This document shows positions 1-7,435 of a DNA stretch of 64,000 nt, piece by piece. A program made the position numbers and the translations under genes. The notes below the pieces were generated by a model. The model ran no database searches. It had not been told where the DNA came from and worked only from the letters and a program-made list of their open reading frames with translations. Each line of letters opens with the position of its first letter. Position 1 is the stretch's first letter. This stretch comes from Phenylobacterium sp. SCN 70-31 (GTDB taxonomy: Bacteria > Pseudomonadota > Alphaproteobacteria > Caulobacterales > Caulobacteraceae). Where the stretch lies: the NCBI RefSeq assembly GCF_001724605.1, contig NZ_MEEX01000007.1, positions 50,559-114,558 on the forward strand, written 5' to 3'.

Positions 1-648
1 CAGCGGGTAATCAACCTGAGCGACGGATCGACGATCCAACTCAACACCGATAGCCGCGCCGAAGTCCGCTACACTTTCGATGCTCGCACCATCCGCCTCA
101 TTCGGGGGGAGGCTTTCTTTGACGTCGCGCCGAGCAAGCGCCGCCCCTTCCTCGTCTACGCTGGCCGGGGTGTGGTTCGGGCGGTCGGTACGGCCTTCGC
201 GGTGCGGCTTCACGGCCCGGCTGTCGAAGTGACCGTGACCAAGGGTGTCGTGGAGCTCACATCCGCTTCGCCCGGCCGGCCCGGAGCCGGTCCGCCGCCG
301 TCGCGAGCCATGCTGTCGGCGACTGCGACCGAGGCCAAGGCCGGGACGCTCGCGGGCTCACAGGTCACGGAAACTCAGCTCGCCTCGGAAGCGGCGGGCG
401 AACGGTTGGCGTGGCGCGGCGGAATGCTGGCCTTCACCGGCCAGGCCCTGCCTGAAGTCGTCGCCGAGATGAGCCGTTACACCGATGTGAGCATCGACGC
501 GTCCGACCCGGGGCTGCGGGACGTGCGTGTCGCGGCATACTTCAAGATCGGTGAGATCGAACCGATGCTGGAGGCGTTCAGGGCCGGGCTGGGCGTGCGC
601 GTGGAGCGGATCGACGCCAAGCGCGTGCGCCTGCACGCGGCCTCCTAG
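1..648 (+). CDS. FecR-family anti-sigma/sigma-regulator, 5' truncated by window edge
   Basis: The reading frame is open from base 1 and ends at 648, so about 215 C-terminal residues are visible. The visible start has the FecR-domain pattern LSDGSTIQLNTDS, then RLIRGEAFFDVA and VRAVGTAFAVR, the hallmark beta-helical periplasmic FecR core. The C-terminal third (LPEVVAEMSRYTDVSID) matches the region after the FecR domain that binds the STN domain of the cognate receptor. FecR proteins sit in the inner membrane and relay a receptor signal to a FecI-type ECF sigma factor, whose gene would lie upstream of this window. The next gene is an STN-containing TonB receptor, which fits this pairing. The N-terminal and membrane segments are outside the window. 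Confidence 0.9.
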   Translation, partial: QRVINLSDGSTIQLNTDSRAEVRYTFDARTIRLIRGEAFFDVAPSKRRPFLVYAGRGVVRAVGTAFAVRLHGPAVEVTVTKGVVELTSASPGRPGAGPPPSRAMLSATATEAKAGTLAGSQVTETQLASEAAGERLAWRGGMLAFTGQALPEVVAEMSRYTDVSIDASDPGLRDVRVAAYFKIGEIEPMLEAFRAGLGVRVERIDAKRVRLHAAS

Positions 649-804
649 CGTAGAGCGTCGCCCGCTTTGTCTGCGCCCGACAAGATCGGTCGCCGGCCCT
701 GCCGGGAAGGCCATCCTCATGTCGGTTGCTTGGGCTCGAGACGCGCAAAAAAAAATCCTATTCTAAATGGAGGATCGATTTCGCTCACCGGTCATCTACC
801 AGTA

Positions 805-3492
805 GTGGGTGGGCGATCTCAATATGAGAGCTGTCTTACTGAAGATAGAAGGGGAAATCGGAGGCGAGCATTTGTCTTGGCATTGGGCGTATTTCTATAT
901 GTGGTGATCGTGCCTTCTATCGCCTGTGCAAAAGATATTGAGTGCGATCTCGATACTGTCGGAGGTCGACTGGGCGGGGCGCTCATCGAACTGGCCACGC
1001 AATGCAAGACGCCGTTTCTCTATCCAATTGAGCTGGCGGATACAGGCGGCGTGCGTCCCTTGCGGGGGCGCTACACCGTGCCTGAAGCGCTTTCGCTCAT
1101 GCTTCAGGGCACGTCCCTCACTGGCGAACTGACGAGTAGCGGGGTCATCACGATCACGCGCTCGAAGTCCATTCAGGAGGGCAAGGTGGATTCGGGACGG
1201 AAAGCATCGCTGTTGAGCGGCGCCTCGGCGCTTCTGGTGGCTTGGTTCGGCGCGAGCGGCGCCTACGCAGACGAAGCTGAGCCCACCTCTGTCGACGAGG
1301 TCATCGTGACCGCGACCCGCAGCAACGTGTCGTTGTCCAAGGTGCCTCTCAGCGTGGCGGCCTACACACAGGAACGGATCGACCGGCAGGGCGTGAAGTC
1401 GGTTGCGGACATCGCGCGCCTCACGCCGGGACTCGTCTTCACGCAGGGCTCCACCGTCTCGACGCACGGCCGCTCGCGGATATCCATTCGCGGCATCAGC
1501 TCCACAACGGGAGCCGCGACGACGGGCGTCTATCTCGATGAGTCGCCCATCCAGGTCCGCAACGCGGGCTTCACGAGCACCAACGTCTACCCCGAGACCT
1601 TCGACCTCGAACGGATCGAGGTCCTGCGAGGGCCCCAGGGGACGCTGTTCGGCGCGGGCTCACAGGGCGGTACGGTTCGCTTCATCACGCCACAGCCCAG
1701 TCTGACGCGCTTTCAGGTCTACGCGCGGAGCGAAGCTTCGGTCATTCAGGGCGGCGATCCAGGCGCCGAGTTGGGCGTGGCGGTCGGCGGGCCGATCGTG
1801 ACCGATCAACTTGGTTTCCGCGCGAGCGTGTTCTACCGGCACACGGGCGGCTACATGGATCGTGTCGATCCGTTCACCGGCAATATCGTCGATCGGAACT
1901 CGAACCGCGACAGCGCGCTGGTCGTTCGCGTGGGTGTGATCTGGGCGCCAACTGAAAATCTCAAGATCACATCGTCGGTCTATGCTCAGGATCTCGAGGC
2001 GAACAACGGCGCGCCCTTCTGGGTCTCGCTGTCCGAGCCGAGCGAGCAGAAGTTCAAGAGCGCCAACCTGCTCAGCTCGCCCAGTCGTGACCGGTTGATA
2101 CTTCCGGCAGTCAATATCGAATACGACCTCGGCGGCGCAACCCTGATCTCGAACACGTCCTTCTTCCAGCGGGACGTGGACAATTTTCCCGACTACTCGC
2201 AGTGGCAGCACAACATCTCGATCGGAAATCCTTACGTGAAGAGTCCGCAGGACTATTCGCGCGGGATCTACGAGAGCAAGCAGACGTCCTACGCCCAGGA
2301 GTTCCGGATCCAGTCCGCTGAAGGCGAAGGCCGGCTGAAGTGGGTGGCGGGCGTGTTCTGGGGCTGGTCGCGGCAGAGCGACTGGGAGCAGGTCTCGTCG
2401 CCGAACTTCGCGAACTACTACCTGGCCGAGACCGGCGTCAGTTACCTCAGACGCTATGGTATCCCGCTAGCGAAATACGACTCCACCTACACTGATCTGA
2501 TGACGACCCACGACAAGCAGATCGCGGCGTTCGGACAGCTCGACTTCAAGGTCACGCCGCAACTCACGGCGACTCTGGGCGCGCGAGCGTCCAAGGTGAA
2601 GTACGACTTCTCCAACATCAACGCCGGGCCGCTCGGCGGTACGGGCCTGAGCAGCGGCCGGCAATCCGAGACGCCGATCGCCCCGAAAGTCGGCCTCTCC
2701 TACCAGATCAACGAAGGGAACATGGCCTACTTCAGCGCCGCCAAGGGCTTCCGGCCCGGCGGCGCGCAGAAGCCAGCGCCGACAGCCTGTCTGCCGAGCC
2801 TCCAGGAGCTTGGCCTTACCGAGGCGCCATCGACGTTTGATGCCGATACGGTCTGGAGCTACGAGGTGGGTAGCAAGAACCGACTCTTCGCGAACCGACT
2901 GCAGGTGGAAGCCAGCGCGTTTCGGGTCGACTGGACGAACCGGCAGAGCGTCATCCCCCTGGCGTCCTGCGGCCAGACCTTCACGGCGAACATCGGCAAG
3001 GTGCGAAGCGAAGGCTTCGATCTGAGCTTCCAAGTCCAGGCGACCTCGAACCTCTCGCTGAGCGGCGCGGTCGGATATGTGAACGCGCGGTATGTGGAGG
3101 ACATCGTCTCCGGCGGCCGCTTCATCGCCAAGAAAGGGACGCCGATCGGTGACCGCCGTTGGTCGGCGAGCGTCTCGGGCGAATATACGTTCAGCGTGCT
3201 CGACCACGACGCCTATGTGCGTGCGGACTACCAGTATCAGAGCCACCAGCCCGAGCGCGATCCGACCATCTACGGCTACGATGGTACGCTGCCTGACCTG
3301 AAGTCCACCGATATCGCGAACCTCCGGACCGGGGTGAAGGTCAAGGGCGCTGAGGTCGCTGTGTTCATCCGCAACGTGCTGAACGCCCACGACTATCTGA
3401 GCTACGGCCACGATAGCGCTAGGTCGCCCGTGTTCTACGCGAAGACCTACACGCCCAGGACGTTCGGGATCTCCGCCCTCTACTCCTATTGA
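805..3492 (+). CDS. TonB-dependent receptor with N-terminal STN signalling domain
   Basis: Outer-membrane active transporter. The frame contains a positively charged stretch (RRGNRRR), a hydrophobic signal segment ending IACA, an STN domain (GGALIELATQ to ITITRSKS), the TonB box/plug (VDEVIVTATR, RIEVLRGPQGTLFG) and a 22-strand-type barrel ending in aromatic residues. STN domains contact FecR, encoded just upstream, so this is a trans-envelope signalling receptor. No ATG lies in frame upstream of the signal peptide; GTG at 805 is chosen because it keeps the basic n-region, but TTG at 667 or 877 is possible. Oddly, a second signal-peptide-like segment (LLSGASALLVAWFGASGAYA) follows the STN domain and is preceded by a strong ribosome site and GTG at 1186. 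The substrate is unknown. Confidence 0.88.
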   Translation: MGGRSQYESCLTEDRRGNRRRAFVLALGVFLYVVIVPSIACAKDIECDLDTVGGRLGGALIELATQCKTPFLYPIELADTGGVRPLRGRYTVPEALSLMLQGTSLTGELTSSGVITITRSKSIQEGKVDSGRKASLLSGASALLVAWFGASGAYADEAEPTSVDEVIVTATRSNVSLSKVPLSVAAYTQERIDRQGVKSVADIARLTPGLVFTQGSTVSTHGRSRISIRGISSTTGAATTGVYLDESPIQVRNAGFTSTNVYPETFDLERIEVLRGPQGTLFGAGSQGGTVRFITPQPSLTRFQVYARSEASVIQGGDPGAELGVAVGGPIVTDQLGFRASVFYRHTGGYMDRVDPFTGNIVDRNSNRDSALVVRVGVIWAPTENLKITSSVYAQDLEANNGAPFWVSLSEPSEQKFKSANLLSSPSRDRLILPAVNIEYDLGGATLISNTSFFQRDVDNFPDYSQWQHNISIGNPYVKSPQDYSRGIYESKQTSYAQEFRIQSAEGEGRLKWVAGVFWGWSRQSDWEQVSSPNFANYYLAETGVSYLRRYGIPLAKYDSTYTDLMTTHDKQIAAFGQLDFKVTPQLTATLGARASKVKYDFSNINAGPLGGTGLSSGRQSETPIAPKVGLSYQINEGNMAYFSAAKGFRPGGAQKPAPTACLPSLQELGLTEAPSTFDADTVWSYEVGSKNRLFANRLQVEASAFRVDWTNRQSVIPLASCGQTFTANIGKVRSEGFDLSFQVQATSNLSLSGAVGYVNARYVEDIVSGGRFIAKKGTPIGDRRWSASVSGEYTFSVLDHDAYVRADYQYQSHQPERDPTIYGYDGTLPDLKSTDIANLRTGVKVKGAEVAVFIRNVLNAHDYLSYGHDSARSPVFYAKTYTPRTFGISALYSY
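1175..1188 (+). promoter_or_regulatory. Internal Shine-Dalgarno plus GTG inside the STN-TonB receptor
   Basis: AGGAGG at 1175-1180 is followed after five bases by an in-frame GTG at 1186. The residues encoded from there read like a full Sec signal peptide ending AYA-DE and then the TonB box. Translation starting here would yield a conventional TonB receptor without the STN domain. The site is seen directly; its use is inferred. Confidence 0.45.
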
Positions 3493-3540
3493 CCGGCACG
3501 GCGTTCGGCTCTCTCCGGCGCCGTCCCACGGCATCCGCCC

Positions 3541-3566
3541 CGGCGGCGCGCCTTCAGCGGCCGCCG
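3541..3566. terminator. GC-rich hairpin between receptor and serine hydrolase
   Basis: CGGCGGC at 3541-3547 pairs with GCCGCCG at 3560-3566 around a 12-base loop. It lies in the 131-base gap after the receptor stop. There is no T-run, so it may be an attenuating or mRNA-stabilising stem rather than a true terminator. Confidence 0.3.
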
Positions 3567-3623
3567 GGGCGACACTTGTCCGTCGCAGCGGCGGGCTCGT
3601 TCCAGACCAGCAAGGACAGAAGC

Positions 3624-4844
3624 ATGCAGGATGTTCCCAATCCCCGGCGGCGCACGACGCTCAAGGCCATGGCCGCCAGCGCCGCGGCGCTGGCGATGGC
3701 TCCCCGCCCGTCGCTTGCCGGAGCCGTGACGGCGGCGGACATCGACGCCTCCAGGCTCCTCTTCCTGCGAGGCGAGGAACAGGTCTTCACGTTCCGCAAC
3801 ATGGACAAGGTGTTCGCCACGCGGCCCATCCGCGCCGGGACGTCGGTCTACGGGATGCCCCGCGCATCGAGCGAACTCGACGTGTCGTATCGGTATCTGG
3901 ACGATACCTGGAACACCTCCCGTTTCATGGAATCTAACCGCGTCGCGGGCCTGATCGTGGTCCAAAAGGGGCGCATCCTCTTGGAGCGGTATGGGCTCGG
4001 GAACGACGAGACCTCGAAGTGGACGTCGTTCTCGGTCGCCAAATCGATCACCTCCACGCTGGTCGGAGCCGCGCTTCACGACGGCCACATCAAGAGTGTG
4101 AATGAGGAGATCTCGCGTTACCTGCCGTCTCTGAAGTCGTCGCCCCTTGCGAAGGTGACGATCCGCGACCTCCTGCGGATGTCGTCGGGCATGAAGTGGA
4201 ATGAGAACTACCTCGACCCCACGTCCGACATCAACAAACACATCGCCACGTTCGCGGCCCGCAACCGGCCCGGCGAGCTGCTGCGTCACATGGCGTCGCT
4301 GCCTCAGGTCGATCCGCCTGGCTCGGTCTTCCAGTACAAGACCGGTGACTCGCACCTCATCGCCGAGGTTCTCGCCGCCGCCATAGGTGGTCCCCTTTCG
4401 CCCTACTTCTCCGACCGTATCTGGGCGCCTTTTGGCATGGAGAAGGACGGCTATTGGCTCCTCACGGCGACAGACGGCCTCGAATGGGGGGGCGCCAACA
4501 TCAGCGCAACGCTCCGAGACTACGCGCGCTTCGGCCAGTTCTTCCTGGGTGGCGGTGTCGCCAAGGGGCGCCAGGTCTTGCCGGACAACTGGCTTTCCGA
4601 AGCGACGAATCGGTCGGCGCCGCGTGTCACTGACGGCCGCAACCCGTTCTATGGCTACCAGTGGTGGGGCGGACCGGGCGACAAGGCGTTTCACGCCCGT
4701 GGCGTGTTCGGCCAGCAGATCTTCATCGACCCCGAGAAGAGTCTGGTCGTGGCGATCCACAGCGCCTGGAACGCGCCGAGCGACCCGGACAGGAAGGCGG
4801 CCGCGATCGCCTATCTTGAAGCGGTTCAGGACATGCTCGCCTAG
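3624..4844 (+). CDS. Tat-exported serine hydrolase (class C beta-lactamase / NylB-like family)
   Basis: About 406 residues. The start at ATG 3624 is supported by AAGGA seven bases upstream and by a Tat-type signal (RRRTTLK then an alanine-rich core ending SLAG). The penicillin-binding fold is shown by the nucleophile motif SVAK in SFSVAKSITS, the YKTGDSH segment replacing the usual YxN tyrosine motif, and a C-terminal HARGVFGQQ strand before IFIDP. These are the features of the 6-aminohexanoate-dimer-hydrolase/esterase branch rather than of true beta-lactamases. It probably hydrolyses an ester or amide in the periplasm. It lies between the FecR-linked receptor and a phospholipase C, all on one strand. 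The exact substrate cannot be told. Confidence 0.82.
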   Translation: MQDVPNPRRRTTLKAMAASAAALAMAPRPSLAGAVTAADIDASRLLFLRGEEQVFTFRNMDKVFATRPIRAGTSVYGMPRASSELDVSYRYLDDTWNTSRFMESNRVAGLIVVQKGRILLERYGLGNDETSKWTSFSVAKSITSTLVGAALHDGHIKSVNEEISRYLPSLKSSPLAKVTIRDLLRMSSGMKWNENYLDPTSDINKHIATFAARNRPGELLRHMASLPQVDPPGSVFQYKTGDSHLIAEVLAAAIGGPLSPYFSDRIWAPFGMEKDGYWLLTATDGLEWGGANISATLRDYARFGQFFLGGGVAKGRQVLPDNWLSEATNRSAPRVTDGRNPFYGYQWWGGPGDKAFHARGVFGQQIFIDPEKSLVVAIHSAWNAPSDPDRKAAAIAYLEAVQDMLA

Positions 4845-4895
4845 CTGTGCAAACCTTCCCGGCGCAGGGTCGCCGGGGCTTGAAAGAGACGTCCC

Positions 4896-7016
4896 ATGAA
4901 CGCACCCGATCGTCGCCACGTGCTCCTCGCGGGACTGGCCGCCGGCGTCGCTCAGCATCCGTCGATCGCGCGCGCGCTGTCGATCGAGGCGCGCGTGCGA
5001 ACCGGGACGATCCGCGACGTCGAGCACGTCGTGATCTTCATGCAGGAGAACCGCGCCTTCGATCACTACTTCGGGACTCTCGCCGGGGTTCGCGGCTTCG
5101 GGGACCGCTTCCCGATACCCGCGCCAGACATCGCCGGGCGTTCCCCAGCCAACATCTGGGTGCAGGCCTCTAGCGCGGAGGGCGACGAACCGCGTCTGGT
5201 GTCGCCCTTTGCTTTGAACACGACCCGATCCTTCGAGCACATGCGTGTGGAAGGAACACCGCACCTCTGGCCCGACGCCCAAGGCGCCTGGAACGAAGGC
5301 CGTATGGACCGCTGGCCGGTGTTCAAGACTGAGAGGTCAATGGGCTACTACGAGCGCCAGGATATCCCCTTCCAGTTTGCGCTCGCCGAAGCCTTCACCC
5401 TTTGCGACGCCTATCACTGCTCGCTCCAGATGGGGACGAACCCGAACCGGCTGCTCCTCTGGACGGGGACGAATGACCCGCTGGGCCGCGAGGGCGGACC
5501 GGTGCTCGCCAACACCAATGACCGCTTCGCAGAAGATGGCGGCGGCGCGCGGCCCTACACGTGGAAGACCTACGTCGAGCGGCTACACGAGGCCGGCGTT
5601 ACCTGGCGCATCTACCAGGACATGGCCGACAACTTCACCGACAACCCGCTCGTCGGCTTCAAGGTGTTCCGCGACGCGCATGCGGGGATGGCGGGTTCCG
5701 ACCGACGCCTGCTTGAGGCGGGGCTGAGCACCTACAAGCTGGATCGGCTTCGAGAGGATGTGTTGGGGGGGCGGTTGCCGCAGGTCAGCTATATCATCGC
5801 CCCTGCTGCGGCCTCCGAGCATCCGCTGCCCTCGAGCCCAGCTCAGGGCGCCGATTTCACCGCCAAGGTGCTGGAAGCCCTGACCGCCGATCCGGAGGTG
5901 TGGAGCAAGACGGTCCTGTTCCTGATGTTCGACGAGAACGACGGGTTCTTCGATCACGTCCCGCCGCCTAGCCCGCCGTCGCGCGATACTGCGGGCCGCG
6001 AGATCGGAAGCTCGACCGTCGATACCCTTGGTGAACACCATCTTGTCTCGAGCCCCTCTGACGGAAAGGCCGACCGGCCAGAGTTGATGGGACGCCCGTA
6101 CGGCCTGGGACCTAGAGTTCCGATGTATGTGATCTCGCCATGGTCGCGGGGCGGATGGGTGAACTCGCAGGTCTTCGACCACACCTCGGTCATCCGGTTC
6201 CTTGAGGCGCGCTTCGGCGTCCATGAGCCCAACATCTCGGCATGGCGACGCGCGGTCTGCGGAGACCTGACCTCGACGCTCGATTTTCGAACGCCGAACG
6301 TCGCGGCCTTCCCGACGCTGCCCGACACGACCTACCTGGCGGCCCGAGCGGCGGCGCTGCCGAAGAGGGCCACACCGCCGACGCCGGCCACGCTGGGGGC
6401 GCCGGTTCAAGCCCGCGGCGTGCGCCCTTCGAGGTCCCTGCCTTATGCTCCCGAAGTCAGCATGGTCTCGAACCCGACGCAGGCGACACTGCATATGAAG
6501 AACCTCGGCGCTGCGGCCGTCGTTCTTCATGTCTACGACCGCCTGCACCTGAATCAGATCCCTCGGCGTTACACCATCGGGGGTGGCGCGAGCCTGGAAG
6601 ATTCGTGGGATTTGTCGGCTGATGCGGGAGCGTATGACCTTTGGATCCTAGGCCCCAACGGCTTCCACCGGCATTTCGTGGGACGCGGCGCTGACGCGCT
6701 TTCCGTCGAGGCGGAGGGTGACCCGTCGATGGCAAGAATTGTGCTCATGGTCCGAAACCTGGGCGACGGCCCGACGCGCCTTGATGTGACGCCGAGCGCC
6801 TACGGACCCGCGCTGCCGCCCTGGCGGCCGACCATTGCGCCGGGTGAGTCGGTGCGGCGGGCCTGGCGCCTGGAGAGAACTGGGGGGTGGTACGATTTCG
6901 CCGTCGTGGTGGCCGGACAAGCCGGTTGGGCGCGCCGTCTTGCGGGGCGGATCGAGACAGGCCGTGACACCATCAGCGATCCGGCCCTAGGCGGCCCGGC
7001 ACTTTTGTGGCGATAA
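4896..7016 (+). CDS. plcN: Phosphocholine-type phospholipase C, Tat-exported
   Basis: 706 residues, the usual length of bacterial PLC of the alkaline-phosphatase-like (phosphoesterase) superfamily. It starts with a Tat signal (RRHVLLAGLAAG), then the family signature VEHVVIFMQENRAFDHYFG near residues 40-60, MGTNPNRL, and FDENDGFFDHVPPP near 345, which carry the metal and catalytic residues. Two C-terminal DUF756-type beta domains follow (from about residue 500). The enzyme splits phosphatidylcholine or sphingomyelin into diacylglycerol or ceramide plus the phosphorylated head group, outside the cytoplasm. It follows the serine hydrolase by 51 bases and probably shares its transcript. Choice between haemolytic and non-haemolytic subfamilies is uncertain, so the symbol is tentative. 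Confidence 0.88.
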   Translation: MNAPDRRHVLLAGLAAGVAQHPSIARALSIEARVRTGTIRDVEHVVIFMQENRAFDHYFGTLAGVRGFGDRFPIPAPDIAGRSPANIWVQASSAEGDEPRLVSPFALNTTRSFEHMRVEGTPHLWPDAQGAWNEGRMDRWPVFKTERSMGYYERQDIPFQFALAEAFTLCDAYHCSLQMGTNPNRLLLWTGTNDPLGREGGPVLANTNDRFAEDGGGARPYTWKTYVERLHEAGVTWRIYQDMADNFTDNPLVGFKVFRDAHAGMAGSDRRLLEAGLSTYKLDRLREDVLGGRLPQVSYIIAPAAASEHPLPSSPAQGADFTAKVLEALTADPEVWSKTVLFLMFDENDGFFDHVPPPSPPSRDTAGREIGSSTVDTLGEHHLVSSPSDGKADRPELMGRPYGLGPRVPMYVISPWSRGGWVNSQVFDHTSVIRFLEARFGVHEPNISAWRRAVCGDLTSTLDFRTPNVAAFPTLPDTTYLAARAAALPKRATPPTPATLGAPVQARGVRPSRSLPYAPEVSMVSNPTQATLHMKNLGAAAVVLHVYDRLHLNQIPRRYTIGGGASLEDSWDLSADAGAYDLWILGPNGFHRHFVGRGADALSVEAEGDPSMARIVLMVRNLGDGPTRLDVTPSAYGPALPPWRPTIAPGESVRRAWRLERTGGWYDFAVVVAGQAGWARRLAGRIETGRDTISDPALGGPALLWR

Positions 7017-7435
7017 AGCCGAGGCCCTCCGAGGGGCGGACTACGTCCCACTCTCGAGTTCTACCCAGGTCCCTGGCATGTGGGCAAAGTGGATTTCGAA
7101 GTGGAATGACTGCTGGCGCGTCGGTCAACCCACGTCACCATCAGAAGAAATGTTCGGCCCAGGTCTATGAACGAGGCCATATCATAAACATTCATCGATG
7201 CGACCCCATACGTGCGAGCCTACGACCGCTTCTGACGTCCCTCAAAGGCTCACCTCAAAGGCTCCCCTAAAGCTTCTCCTGGGGACCGCGCCCGAGGCGC
7301 GCCCCGGTCGACCGCGGCGCGACGCGTCAGGACGATCCCAAGGTCGCGGTCGTCCGACGCCGCCCCACCTGCGCCCCGGCAAGGACGAAATTCATCTTTT
7401 TCGTCAATCCTGCCGGACGCGCGCCGGCTTGGCGG
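7017..7435. other. Convergent intergenic region, no gene seen
   Basis: This 419-base gap separates the 3' ends of the phospholipase and mprF-like genes. Short open frames here have no family resemblance. A small stem TCCCC/GGGGA near 7264-7286 and a short direct repeat CTCAAAGGCTC are the only structure seen. Confidence 0.5.

Noticed and set aside
7240..7290. Short direct repeats CTCAAAGGCTC as an attachment site or integron-like element
   Set aside because: Only two adjacent 11-base copies, with no integrase or tRNA nearby.
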